Positions 11,933-22,784 of a stretch of DNA of 64,000 nucleotides are shown in pieces. The notes below the pieces were generated by a model. The model did not search any database and had not been told where the DNA came from. It saw only the letters and a program-made list of their open reading frames with translations. Origin of the DNA: Symsagittifera roscoffensis. Taxonomy: Eukaryota > Xenacoelomorpha > Acoela > Convolutidae. Each line of letters opens with the position of its first letter. Within the stretch, counting starts at the first letter, position 1. The translations under genes and the position numbers were made by a program. Where the stretch lies: the NCBI RefSeq assembly GCF_963678635.1, contig NC_087069.1, positions 26,836,303 to 26,900,302 of the forward strand, read 5' to 3'.

Positions 11933-14900
11933 GTAAGTGCGGAGGAAAATTTGCTGGCAGTTTTTTCATATGCTTCAGCCAAGTATGGATAAGCTAACTC
12001 AGCATTGCGATATTTGATCAAAATTTAAACCAAAATTAACTTAAGTTTCAAAAAGTTATCATAGGTGGTCTTTCCGACTATTTATAAAATATTTAGTACC
12101 TCTTTTTCAATCAAAATTCCATAGAAAAACGCAAATTTTATAAAAGCTTACTTGTAGGGAAGATCTATAAATTTCAAAAATTTGTCAAAATCAAAAGTTT
12201 TTTTATTAAAACAAATCATTGGACCAAATGAACAATCTCCCTAAACCAATTTCGGCAGTGGCGGATGTAGGGGATTCGACCACGTGATCGCTCAAAGGGT
12301 TTTTGCATTGTTTTGGGAGAGCCCGGAAAACGAAGTTGATCTACCTGAATGAAAGTCGACAAATTTTAATTAATTTTGAAAGCTCGCAACTACCCCTCGA
12401 GAAAATCCTAGATCCTTGCCTGAATTTAGGGAGCGCATTCACCTGGTTAAAATTTAATTTTTAGCCAATCATCAGTTTGCATGTTTCCCTTTAATTTGAG
12501 GGAGGTGACCATTCACTTGGTCATGTTAGGGAGGAAGTTGTCAACATAGTCCACTAATTCTTTTAGGGTCATCATCCTGACCTACATGCGCAGTGGGTCT
12601 ACTCTTCTGGGAGAGATATTCAAACGCCATCCAAACACAATCTACCTCTTCGAACCCTTCAGGGTGGAGGAACTGGAGTTCAAAGGCATGATTCACAGTA
12701 TCTGAAACGATGAGTTTCTCGATACTCTTGCTGAATGTTTTCTATTGCAGCTTCTCGATTTTTTGTTACACGGATCTTATTAATAAATTCAGCCTCTATT
12801 CTAAAAGGAGTATTCCTTACTAAGAACAATATATACACGTTTAGCCGTTGAAGTTGAACTAGCCCATAACATATGTGGACATTGGCTGTTAAGTGATGAA
12901 TGGATGAGGAATTGCAAAAAAAATCCCAAAACCGTTTCTCTCGGAAAGATTTTTATATTTTTGTTTTCCTCAAGAACATTTCAATGTCAAATTTTACTGA
13001 TTAGGTTTCTTTTTGGTCAACTTCAATTGTATCACACCAATTTCTATTAGCCAACCTGAAAAATATTTGTCAAACTTTAAAAACACCTGCAGCGCCGATT
13101 TACACCTTAGTCTTACAGATCGTCAAAATAAATATTGTTTTGATGAAAATAAATAATAACTTTGACTTCCAAAATAAAAAAGTTTTTGTGTTAGGTGTTT
13201 CTGCTGCTGACATCACACATCGTAGAATGAAGTGGATATACAATTTTTCAGTCTGTAATTTCAATGATGTCCTGACGACAACGAATGATCCAAGAATTGC
13301 CAGGAAGAAGCCGAAGTTCTCGCTGGAGAAGGTATCTCATTCCCTCTTGCCAGTAAAACCTCCATGTTTTAGCTATTTTAGTAGACATGCAAGCTTGCGA
13401 GCGTAGTATTGCAAATCGGACCCTTTTTATCAACCAAAGTCGCACATTTTTGTGTTTTCTTCAAGATTGATCTTGCCATACAGGATGATCTTGCTATATT
13501 TGCTGTATTAAATCGCTTTATTTGGTGCCTGAGATCTAAGAACAAAGTTTGCGTGTGAAAATAAAATAGTGGAAACGCCATTGTTAATTGGTTAGAGAAA
13601 ATTACTCTTAATCGGACAGTCCGAGTTCGAATTCTGTGTCTCAGAGTTTTTTTATTTGTAAATTGGTTTTCCTAGGAGGCATACTTTTCTATTTTCTTAT
13701 TTTTCTCTTCTGCTTTCAGAGCTCTTTTTTGCCGGTAACAAAATTTAAGTCTAGAAGTGCCAGGAAATTTTTGTGACTTATTCGTGATAGGTCTTATCTT
13801 ATTTGATTCACCTGATTGGTGCTTTTTGATCCTGTTTTGAAATTTAACGGAACATTCCACTTCAGTCTTAGAGAAGGAAGTTGAACACCGCATGCTCTTT
13901 CGAAGTCAAACTGCAAAAAAATATATTGTTTCAAAGCATATTACTTTATTGAGTGTCATGCAGTGAAAACGATAAACTTGTTGCGAAAAGCGCCGAATTT
14001 TTTGACCATGTTTGCTGATGCTTTTCTCACCAATTCAGTCTACAACGGATAAGTTCGGTTTTTTAAACCGTTTTTTTTTCAAAGTTTATTAATCGCAGTT
14101 TATCTTTCAAAGTTTATTCATAGGTATTTTCATCGGTTGTAAGTTTCCAGTGTTGCTCTTATTCTACTTGCACAGTAACCGAGTAAATTTACTGAAGTAA
14201 CGTTTTTGCTTAATCTAGCGTCAGCTTAGTGTATTATTAGGAACATTTTTTTCTAACCAAAGTCAAAAATATGGGTGCCCCTTTAGGGGCACCTTTACAG
14301 CTTTTTGATAGCATGTGCTTTGACATTCGAATAGTAATAAGTTAACGCAGTTGATGCATTTTAAATTCATCATGCGAACCAAAAAAGTTATTTGTTTCAA
14401 ACAACATGATAATAAAAACTCGATTTCAGAAGTTTTCTAACCCAATAACCTCGCAATTTTTAAAATGCATAACTTATACATGTTATAGCTTAATGCTTTA
14501 CGATTTTTTTACATGCAAAGTTAGTGTGGATGCTTTTAGTTTGTTATATTTCAAATTAATACTTAAAAAATTGTGTCTATTTGTATTTGGTGCCACTTTT
14601 GCTGAAGTGCGTTGGCAATTTATTAGCATATGTAGCTGCTGTATTCGTGAGTAATGTTTGTCGATGGTTAACCGTGCGTGGCTGAGTGCTTAGTGGATGA
14701 GACTAAATCTCTTGATTGCTGTAGGTCGCAGATCGAATCCTTGACATAGCCGAATTTTTGCTAATTCAAGGCTTATTTCTTTTTTATGGCATTTTATAGA
14801 GTTGCTTTTTGTAGTGTTCTAGCTAGTATTTGCGAAGCGATGCTTCGCCTTTGTGTATAATATCAGTTCATTTTTTGCATCCTAGGATGCATATTTTCGT

Positions 14901-17900
14901 GTTCAATTGTTAGTATCTGTGTACTGCTCAATTTCGTTTGGGTGCTTTAACAACCTATACGAGCTAGCGAGCGTATTATTATTTTACGAATACACCTTCT
15001 ATTCAATTCGGAAAAAAATAGAGTCCATTTTTGTGTTGACTTTTGCTGCAGTGGCAATTGTAAATTGCATGTGTTCAATACGCTTTATTGATGTCTGATG
15101 CTTACGTATTTAGGAGATGTGAGGTCGTTAGACTCGATATCTCCAGATCATTGTTTAGATTCCGACTGATGGCAAGTTTTTGCTTTTTAAAGCATTTTTG
15201 CTTTTTCTTTCCTGGCTATTTTGCCTGTTTTGATATTTTTTTCGGGTTTTTGTTTTCTAGCTTTTGTTTTCTCGCTTTTGTTTACGAAGTGAAGCTTCGC
15301 CTCTGTTTAACACTTGTTTTATCCACTTTATTGCCCGGTATTTACTCTGGTTTTTTGCTATCAAAGCATTTTTTGAAAGTAGTTGTTATCATGGGTGAGT
15401 TGTCAAGTGGCAGAATCTTCGAATTGGAGGCTACGTTATAAGCAGTAGGTTTGAATCACCGCTGTCGCAAGTTGTGTTGTGGATCAACCGTACAATCCCC
15501 CCTTAATTGACCTGCCGTAGAATGCACTCCCTCTGAAAATTGATTCTGTGTAAAATATGGGCTCTTTTCCACCTCCCCCCACAGCATTTCAAATTTCCCA
15601 TTTTTTCAGTAGTCCTACGTGTTATTATGGCTGAACGCGTGATGTTACGATGTAAAGTATGAAGAAAAATATGTTTGCACTAGTTAGTTTGATCATCATG
15701 CAAAGTTTCATAACATTATGATAATAAAACTAGTTTTTTGAAGGTGAAACTCAAAGGTGGTGGGGGAGCGGAAAAGAGCCGAAATATGCGTTTCATGAAA
15801 TCGCGCTAATAAAATGAATCAAGTGAACATGCTCCACCCCAGTATTTACTTTGGTTTAAATTTGCTATGAGCTGCTGTAAAATGCTGGATTCTGATTGGC
15901 TGAAAATTCCTAAGTTTGAACCAAGTTAACATCCTCCCACAAGCGGCCAAGTAGGTTTCTACATTTTTGTATGCGGCATTGCATTTGTATGCTGGTAATT
16001 GCTTAGATTAATGTTTCAATTCAATTTTATTAAGTAAAACTCTTAGTTTTGAATGAACCTATTCTCTAAGTTAGTTCATGAAAAATCCATGCCTCCCTAA
16101 ATTGATTTAAGGGGAAATTGTACGGTTGTTTCTCTGTTGCTACCGCATTTTCTCCTGTTAGGTTTTGTAATTTTTAGAGCTTCTTTCCAGTTTTTTTGCT
16201 AGACCGGCTGCAGATTTTGCTTGAAAACAAACTAATTAGAATATTCCTGCGTGGGCGAAATGTTAGTCAAATCAGATCAGTTGAATATCTTGAAAAAATG
16301 ATCTGAGAAACTATGAGAGACTTTTTGTGATCTGACGAAGTTTTGTGAGATACTTACGTCAAAATTTTAGTCTTCTTTCAACTGGGTTTCTCTGAATTTT
16401 ATATTCAACCGAATAAAGTACCTCTGTCAAAACTAGTTTTAACAAACCAGAAAATTCTCAAATCCTTTTTGTTCTTGATAAAAAACAGAAAATTGCAGGT
16501 AAAACGTTTTTTTTTTGGTGCAGTAACTGGTAATTGGAACACCGGCTAATCTTTTGCTATTCTTGTTTCCTTTCAGAGTTCACTTCCAGTGACCGAAAGT
16601 GGGAATGGGGTCAAATCTGACGCCTTCGTGAATAGCACGCAACTGACACAAAAATGCTTCAACTCCAGCACTCTGCCAGTGATAAAGAGTATCCGAATGA
16701 ACTTGGTCGACTACTCGGACTTCGTCAGACTCAACGAACATGTCAAGGTCAGTGGTAGATGTATTTCTAATGCAATATCGGTGAAATTGAACAGCTTATA
16801 ATGGCGGAAAGTTAAATTATATAGAGAGTTGCAAAAAGTTCGGACAGACAAAATTAATTAAAAAGAGCAGTTGTCTAGACATCAACCGAAATTAAAACTG
16901 AAATAAACATAACGTCGAAAGTTCATAAAGCAGAGTTACGGAATCTACTTAACAATCCCCCTTTCAAGAAAGGGGAGGAGATCGTTAAAAAGATTAATTG
17001 CAGCGAACTTTCGACCAATCAGAATGCAGCAAAGTTCGAATTTACATACAAAGCTCAAGTGCGAATTTACTCTTTTTAGTTACAGGGGTGGAGACTCTTT
17101 AGTAGATATAATAAGTGGAGGGGGATTGTTAAGTGGAGGGGGGAAACCCTGACAGCAGCAACACGATAGTGGTGTGCTGTCAGGGTTTTCCCAGCTTTTG
17201 CGATTCTGGCCTCAATATATGAATATCAAATCCTTTTAGTTTACGAGATTTGAAATTTCTCTGTTTTTGAAATTCTCAACCTGTAGTTGGGTGCTGTCAG
17301 AGTACTCGAAGGGGTTGCGAATCTTGGCTCCAAATCTCACTTCTCAAATCTTTATAGTTTTCGAGATATGACGTTTTTTATGTTTTATTTTCAAAATTTT
17401 CGAAAAAACTTAGATTTCAAAAGATCTCAATCCTGTTGTTGGAATCTGTGAGGGTACTTTCAGGGGTTGCAAATCTTGCCTCTGAAAATGATTGCTCAGA
17501 TCCTTGTAGTTTTCGAGATATGACGTTTTTTAGGATTTTATCGAAATTTTTCAGAATTTAGGTATAAAAAATTTCACAAATTTTTAATTTCCTATCTCTA
17601 TGGTGAGGCTTTGTCAGGGTACTCTCAGGAATTTCAATTTTTGCCTCCAAATATGACTGTTCAAAACTTTGTTGTTTTTGTGGATTTTCGATAAATATTC
17701 AGAAATTTATTTTTTTCTTAAAAAGTTCCCAAGTCTCTAGTGGGGACTGTCAGAGTATTCTCAGGTTCTAAGGGTTTGCGAATCTTGCCTCCAAATAGGA
17801 GTGCTCAAATCTTTTTAGTTTTCCAGATATGACGTTTTTCGTGATTTTTTCAAAAAGTTTTCCGAAAATTTAAATCTTTTTTCTTGTCAAAACTTGAAAT

Positions 17901-20246
17901 TCCTAACCTGTAGTTGGCGGCTGTCAAAGTAATCTCAGGGATAGCGAATTTGGCTTCTAATTAAGATCTTTTCAGTGTACGAGGTACGACAAATTTTTTT
18001 GTGATTTTTTCAGAAATTTTCAGAAAACTCAAATTAAAAAATAATTCACAAAATTGAAAAACCCAACCCTATAGTTGTGCTGTCAGAGTACTGTGAAGGA
18101 TTGCGAATTTTGCCTTCAAATCTGACTGCTCAAATTTTGGAAGTTTTCGAGATGTGACGTTTTATCTGGTTTTCAAAAAAATATATATCTTTGTAGTTGT
18201 GTACTATAAGTGCGACTGCTTTATCGTTTTTAGTTTCCGAGATGTGACGTGTCTTAGTTCACTTAAAGTTTTTTAAAGAACTTATATAAAACTTCACAAA
18301 ATTTGATGGCTTTTCAAAATGTGTATTAAAAAAAACTTGAATAAAAAACTTTGCAAAATTGGTTATTAAGAAGGAGCGAAAGTTTTGTTTGATTGCAATG
18401 GAAAATATATATTTTTTTCATTTCTGGAGATTAGAGGTGAAATGCCTCCTCTTTTCTCAGGAGAGGGTTTGATGGTCAATTTTTTATGCCAGCAGAAGTT
18501 ATTGCAAGATAAATTTTGGTGCCAATATAAAAATTTTGCAGGAAAGCGCACCTTCTTTCTTCTTTCTCAAGAATTCCATTTTTTTTCTTCAAAAACATGA
18601 GATTAAAATATTCGAAAATATATTCATTCACGAGTTTCAGCAGAGCTCAAAAAATAGAAAGCAAAAAAGTGTTCAATACGTTTCAGCCCAACCTTTCCGA
18701 TATCACAAAGTACACGCCACAAGATCAATATAGTAAGGGAATACGAAGATCAGATTAATGGGGATGTATTAACTCGTTCATTTTAGTAAAGCCAAATAAA
18801 AAAGATCGGTGCTGGATTCGAACCTGTTTTAGCCCTGCATCAGTCTCATATGCTTATAACTATACAAATCCTTATCCCCCGTCTGGTATTTAGATCATCC
18901 ACTTGATTCGGGATCCACGAGCAGTGGAGTTGTCAAGAAGAGGGATGCCTCACGGAGCGGCTGAGAAGATGAATGCTCTGGGTGCGAACCAAGTCTGTGA
19001 CAAATTGTGGAAAGACATTGTTGAAAGTGAGTCAAGCTAAGCTCACATGCAATGATGCTTTTTATTATTTGAATGGAATTGAGAGAAATTTGGTCTGTCA
19101 TCTATGTATCCATAAGCAAAAACGGTTACCTAAAATAATTTGAAAAAGTGAATTATTTCGAGAGTTGAGGTTTGCATCAGGGCCGGAATTCTGGGAGTGG
19201 TCCTGGCTCTTCCCCCACCTGCAAATTTTTATAATTTAAATTAATGTTCACATTGTCCGATTATCATGAAAAATGACATGCAGACTAATTAGGCAATGAC
19301 AAACATATTTGGTCTTCATAATCTTCCTTGTAAAACCACTCGTTAGACCATAAAATGACGCTCGTGTGAAGTCGGGTAAAAGGAAAAAGAGCCGTGGTCC
19401 TTCCATCCCCGGCCCCTCAGGGATTCGACCCACTACCGTCCTAAAGAGTTCCCCTTTTGGTACTTTTTAAGAAGTCCATTTTTGGCCGATCGACCTTAAA
19501 GTTTTTCTAAATACGACTTTGACGCCGATTTATATTAACTTTGAGGGGAAGCGCGAGCAAAAACGCGATTGTTTTGTCAAAATTTTCCAAATAGTGCCCA
19601 AAATGTCTTTTTTGACCTTTTTTTTCTCAAAAAGTTGCGTGCGGCGCAGAAAATTTGGCCAAAACAGGGTCTTTTTAATGCTTTGGGAGAGCTCGAAAAA
19701 TCAATTTGGTCTACCTAAGAAAGAAAATTTTCGAAAATTTGTTGAAAAGCCGAATCCCCCCCCCCACCCTCGAGAAAAACCTAGATCCACCCCTGCTGAA
19801 GGTTATAGTTTTTCTTTATGAACTGAAACTTGTTATCGTACTACGTATGCTAACATGTACTACGTATGCTAACATGTTCAGCAAACCTTGTTTTTCTTTC
19901 AGGTGAAAATCTTTACCAAGAATTGGGACCAAAACGAATTATGCGCATCGCATATGAAGAGTTGATTCTAGATCAAGAGAACGTGGTTCGAAACTTGCAC
20001 AAATTTGCCAACATTGAGCCTGATGAAACAACAATACAAAAGTTTTTCGATTTGACCCACGCCGACAAAAAAGTTGAGGGCGGCTTTCACCCAAATGCAG
20101 CAAGAAACGCATCTTTTAATCTGATTCGCTGGCAGTACGAGTTACCTGCAAAAGATGTGAAGGAGTTTGAAAAACGCAAAAGTTGTAAATCAATCATTCA
20201 AACTATCCAATCTCGAATTGATAAAATCCAGGTTCCAAAATTGTAA
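11721..20246 (+). CDS. Carbohydrate sulfotransferase, complete six-exon gene
   Basis: Spliced coding sequence 11721-11932, 12567-12697, 13252-13331, 16577-16747, 18894-19026 and 19903-20246, total 1071 nt (356 aa). Every junction has GT/AG and the phases agree. The product is a Golgi type II membrane enzyme that moves sulfate from PAPS to a glycan. Residues about 27-43 are the signal-anchor (FFIYVTIAISLFLWSLY). Residues 76-85 (TYMRSGSTLL) are the 5'-phosphosulfate loop, and residues 199-213 (IIHLIRDPRAVELSR) the 3'-phosphate motif; both are hallmarks of the GlcNAc/Gal 6-O-sulfotransferase (CHST1/3-like) family. KSIRMNL precedes the second motif, as usual. The length fits the family. Acceptor sugar and linkage cannot be told. 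AATAAA at 20655 is a possible poly(A) signal. Confidence 0.88.
11933..12566 (+). other. Sulfotransferase intron 1
   Basis: Phase-2 intron with consensus GTAAGT donor. It contains a 167-bp hAT-like MITE (12256-12422); the rest shows nothing. Confidence 0.75.
12256..12422. mobile_element. hAT-like MITE with 8-bp target duplication
   Basis: 167 bp with imperfect terminal inverted repeats: CAGTGGCGGATGTAGGGG at the left, and the complement of the right end reads CAGGCAAGGATCTAGG. The flanks are AATTTCGG (12248-12255) and AATTTAGG (12423-12430), an 8-bp duplication with one mismatch as expected for hAT insertions. Relatives with an end reading CCTAGATCCACCCCTG occur at about 19785-19796, in the last intron of the same gene. 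Confidence 0.65.
12567..12697 (+). CDS. Sulfotransferase exon 2 (PAPS 5'-phosphosulfate loop)
   Basis: Begins after TTCTTTTAG (ending 12566). Encodes VIILTYMRSGSTLLGEIF, the PAPS loop, then a stretch including YLFEPFRVEEL typical of the family. Ends before donor GTATCT at 12698 with one base of a split codon. Confidence 0.85.
12698..13251 (+). other. Sulfotransferase intron 2
   Basis: Donor GTATCT, acceptor ATTTTTCAG. AT-rich, with no recognised repeat or motif. Confidence 0.65.
13252..13331 (+). CDS. Sulfotransferase exon 3
   Basis: 80-nt exon between TTTTTCAG (ending 13251) and donor GTATCT (13332). Frame entry completes the split codon of exon 2 and the exon ends on a codon boundary. Encodes CNFNDVLTTTNDPRIARKK, with no diagnostic motif. 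The call rests on phase, splice sites and raised GC. Confidence 0.68.
13568..13650 (+). mobile_element. tRNA-like SINE head
   Basis: TTAATTGGTTAGAGAAAA resembles an A box and GAGTTCGAATTC a B box, with a spacing of about 45 bases. The acceptor halves do not pair. Confidence 0.4.
14673..14858 (+). mobile_element. tRNA-derived SINE-like copy
   Basis: The head GTGCGTGGCTGAGTGCTTAG resembles the D-arm side of a tRNA-Leu/Ser, and GATCGAATCC is the B box. The body (ATTCAAGGCTTATTTC) and tail GCGAAGCGATGCTTCGCCTT match the copy at 1612-1825 block by block. Confidence 0.62.
15106..15310 (+). mobile_element. tRNA-derived SINE-like copy
   Basis: A diverged head (GAGGTCGTTAGACTCGAT and TTTAGATTCCGAC) is followed by a T-rich body and the tail GAAGTGAAGCTTCGCCTCTG shared with the other copies. 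Confidence 0.5.
15483..16135. mobile_element. Foldback / MITE-like element with ~22-bp inverted ends
   Basis: The left end CAACCGTACAATCCCCCCTT and the complement of the right end (CAACCGTACAATTTCCCCTT) match except near the C run. A second inverted pair lies inside (GGCTCTTTTCCACCTCCCCC near 15560 against GGGGAGCGGAAAAGAGCC near 15762), so the left half can fold into a long hairpin. No coding. Confidence 0.5.
16577..16747 (+). CDS. Sulfotransferase exon 4
   Basis: 171 nt (57 codons, phase 0 at both ends) between TTTCCTTTCAG (ending 16576) and donor GTCAGT (16748). Encodes a Ser/Thr-rich segment with possible N-glycosylation sites (NSTQ, NSST) and PVIKSIRMNL, the strand that precedes the 3'-phosphate motif in this family. 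Confidence 0.8.
16948..17133. mobile_element. Short inverted-repeat element
   Basis: CTTAACAATCCCCC at 16948-16961 and its exact complement at 17120-17133 enclose about 160 bp. The C-rich ends resemble those of the element at 15483-16135, suggesting related MITEs. No clear target duplication. Confidence 0.4.
17172..18260. repeat. ~155-bp intronic tandem repeat, about seven copies
   Basis: Diverged units recur at about 17172, 17291, 17444, 17600, 17747, 17920 and 18078. Each has GCTGTCAGRGTACTCTCAGG, then TTGCGAATCTTGCCTCCAAA, then TTTTCGAGATATGACGTTTT. Spacing varies from about 120 to 175 bp. The array lies within sulfotransferase intron 4. Confidence 0.65.
18800..18885 (-). mobile_element. 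tRNA-like SINE head on the minus strand
   Basis: GGATTCGAACC on the plus strand is the complement of a B box. Read on the minus strand it is preceded by an A-box-like stretch around 18850-18870. The 3' tail is not recognisable. Confidence 0.35.
18894..19026 (+). CDS. Sulfotransferase exon 5 (PAPS 3'-phosphate motif)
   Basis: Begins after GGTATTTAG (ending 18893) in phase 0 and ends before donor GTGAGT (19027). Encodes IIHLIRDPRAVELSRRGMP, the 3'-phosphate-binding motif with conserved Arg, Asp-Pro-Arg and Ser. A minus-strand ORF across it (18895-19101) is a shadow. Confidence 0.86.
19027..19902 (+). other. Sulfotransferase intron 5
   Basis: Donor GTGAGT, acceptor TTTCTTTCAG. Most of it (from 19038 to about 19735) is duplicated downstream at about 25858-26540. 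It includes a MITE-like segment ending CCTAGATCCACCCCTG near 19796 that is related to the hAT-like MITE of intron 1. Confidence 0.65.
19903..20246 (+). CDS. Sulfotransferase exon 6 (C-terminus and stop)
   Basis: Begins after TTTTTCTTTCAG (ending 19902); its first two bases complete the split codon of exon 5. Encodes RIAYEELILDQENVVRNL and RWQYELPAKDVKEFEK, matching the C-terminal helices of the family, then TAA. This is the exon missing from the downstream duplicate copy. Confidence 0.85.
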
Positions 20247-20812
20247 CCCTAAATTTGAAAAAAAAATATACTGTTTTAATGCAAAAACTACTTAACACCG
20301 ATCCTTTCTTCCTGTAAATGTTACTTGTTTTTTGAATGGAAGATGAATTTGTTTTCTGGCTGACTTATTTGTCCTTATCCAAATTTAAATTCTCAGAAAG
20401 AATGTTTCTACTCGAGCAAAGCTTGTGTGATTGTAGAACTAGTTTTTTTCCAAAAAACGCAAATATTAGTTTTGCAAATATTAGTGTTCATTATGAAAGT
20501 TCTTTTTTGCAGTATGTGCATAAGATCAATAACCAGCTATTAATTACAGCCAATTCCAAGGATATTAACGCAGAGTTTTATATTACAAACAGCGCTTTAG
20601 CTTCGAGGTATCATGGACCTGTAGCATATAGGTACGGAAGGAGACCCGCAACCTAATAAAAGGGTTCAAACATGGGCAGGGTAGGGTGTTTTAAATGAAC
20701 TTTCTGTATACAAGTTAGAATGAATGCGTCCACTCTATAAGTTGAGGCATGTTTGTTGGTAATTTTTCTTTTTCGAATTCACTGGTGTTAAATATATTAA
20801 GGCAGTGTTTTG

Positions 20813-21325
20813 TTCTGACTTTCGAGAGGAAAATAACTGAGTATTTGTGCTTGGGGTGGGTGTTTTCCTTCAGAAAAATTTTGACTTTTTAACTAGCCAT
20901 TTTTGACGGAATTTAAAAATATCATTCGAAAGCTATTGTTGCCCTGAGCTTAAATTGGAAAAAAAATATTTCAAGGTTTCTTTTCGTAAAGTTATGGGGA
21001 TTTAAAGATTGTCATTTTGGCCAATTTGGGATAATTTACGCGCGATATATTTCGCGCTATTAACGCGTAAGCAAGATTTATTCCGTCTTAGAAATCGTTC
21101 TAAATTGGTTCAAGGAAGAATATATGCCAAAATTGATTTGAGAATAGGAGCAAAATCTATCACTTTGTACTTAATATGGTGGGTGGGGTGATGTTTTCAC
21201 AAAAAATCTCAGTTTTTTAGAAAAAAAACTAATTTTATCTTATTAAATTTGAATTTTGCATGTTATTACTGCTTCATAGACCTTAAAAGGCAATCGGAAC
21301 ACTCAGGGCTTTGCCCTGATACGAG
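20813..21325 (+). repeat. Dispersed repeat ending TGATACGAGCAGTC
   Basis: A ~510-bp unit with landmarks TTTTTAACTAGCCATTTTTG, CATTTTGGCCRATTTGGGA, a CGCGCGATAYATTTCGCGCT palindrome-like block, ATTACTGCTYCATAAACCTT and the terminus CCCTGATACGAGCAGTC. It is absent from the equivalent place in copy B, and AT-rich similar sequences flank it, so it appears to be an insertion. Confidence 0.55.
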
Positions 21326-22501
21326 CAGTCCTGTTTAAAATATATTTAGGAAGTTTTTTCATCTATCAGCGCGTATTTTATAGTAAGGGCAAGGGCCACC
21401 AAATCTAAAAACTGACCTCTGTAACCACTGAAAACGCCTCAAGTTTCTCATTTTGCTCAAGTTCTATGTTATGCTAAATTAATGTCAAATTTGGCTACTT
21501 CGAGATTTGTCACCAACGGAATCGTATTTTGCATGGCAAGCCAGTAAAATCCGGAACTATGATGAAAATCAATTTAAGCAATTTGAAAAAATTGAATTCG
21601 CTCTTCAAAAGTCCAAATAGAACACTAAGTTAACGAAAATTCTTGCTACGCGTCTGATCATTACACAAGCCAAAGCAGAGTGTGTTATCAAAAAGATTTT
21701 TTTTTCAAATCAATGTCACAAAGAAAAATTCTCATTTGGTGGCTTTTTTGGTATATTTCAATCTGATCATATATGAGCTTATTTGAGCGTAGAAATTTTA
21801 ATTACATATGTAACTGCTTTATTTTAAGCTAGTGTTAGTTCCTGATTGAAAAACAACTATTATGAAAATGTATGGGATTTGTTGATCGTTTTTTTTCTCC
21901 GACACTTTGAAAATTTTTTGCATGTTTCGCAAAATTATTGATTTTTCTCAAAAGCTGCTGTCCCAGTTTCAAAACAGAGATTAAATTATTCACCAAAAAA
22001 AAAGAAAAACGGATGTTTCACTAAAAGAAAGAAAACTTTTTTTTTCTTCAAAAACTAGCCTGCTGATTCTGAGGTTAATAGTTAATTCAATCTAAAACGG
22101 TTCTTTTTTTTCCTTGCGTAATCTGTTTCATCATTTTTTTTTTTGCAAAAAAGCCGATAGTGCCTTCGGAAAAACTCATTTTCGACATTTTTACCATTAA
22201 AAAAAAAATCATCACTATTCTCGGAAAATGCTAGCTTAATCTGATATAAAGTGTTCAATCTAAAAATCAAAGCTTGGGATTTTTCACTGCATCAGGGGTG
22301 TTTCCCATGGTTAAGTAGAGAAAAAATTATGATTTTAGTATAAGACAACTTTTTTGATTATTTGACCATTTTTTGGAAACTTTTGCAAAACTACCCATCC
22401 AAATATGAGGAAAAAAATCAATTGAAGAAAGAGATTATTTCAATATACAATTAAAAATATTAAAACAAGTACATCCAGCTTTAGCTGGATCACTAGTGTA
22501 C

Positions 22502-22784
22502 TTCCTAGTAACCGTGACGCAGATGCGTGGATGTGGTGACAATACTAATGATCAGGTCGAAGATTCAATACCAGAACTTTGAAATAGTATATTGTTTTGC
22601 TCAAATTTTTACTGCTTTATTGGTGGCTAGTGTTAGTAAAATTGCAATCGGTTGTGGAACAGATGTGAAAACATGAAACTGCTAATCTCAAAATTGATTT
22701 TCGAATTTTTATCTTTGTGTGTATTTTTTTGCTTTTGCGTTTTTCTCGCTTGTTTGTGAAGCGCAGCTTCGCCTCTATGTTAAT
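22502..22784 (+). mobile_element. tRNA-derived SINE-like copy in duplication copy A
   Basis: The head GACGCAGATGCGTGGATG and the B-box-like GTCGAAGATTCAAT are followed, after a longer body, by the tail GTGAAGCGCAGCTTCGCCTC. In duplication copy B (about 28130-28175) the head is present but the body and tail are missing. Confidence 0.45.

Larger units (their letters stand above)
13332..16576 (+). other. Sulfotransferase intron 3, SINE- and inverted-repeat-rich
   Basis: 3.2-kb intron. It contains a tRNA-like head at about 13568-13650, SINE-like copies at 14673-14858 and 15106-15310, a tRNA-like B-box relic near 15410-15470 and a foldback element at about 15483-16135. ORFs inside it (such as 15088-15441) run through SINE sequence and are not genes. 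Confidence 0.65.
16748..18893 (+). other. Sulfotransferase intron 4, tandem-repeat-rich
   Basis: 2.1-kb intron. It contains a short element with 14-bp perfect inverted ends (16948-17133), about seven copies of a ~155-bp tandem repeat (17172-18260), and a reversed tRNA-like SINE head at about 18800-18885. Confidence 0.65.

Noticed and set aside
15088-15441. 117-codon ORF in sulfotransferase intron 3
   Set aside because: Lies in SINE-like sequence, low-complexity Phe/Leu-rich, and lies inside an intron of a well-supported gene.
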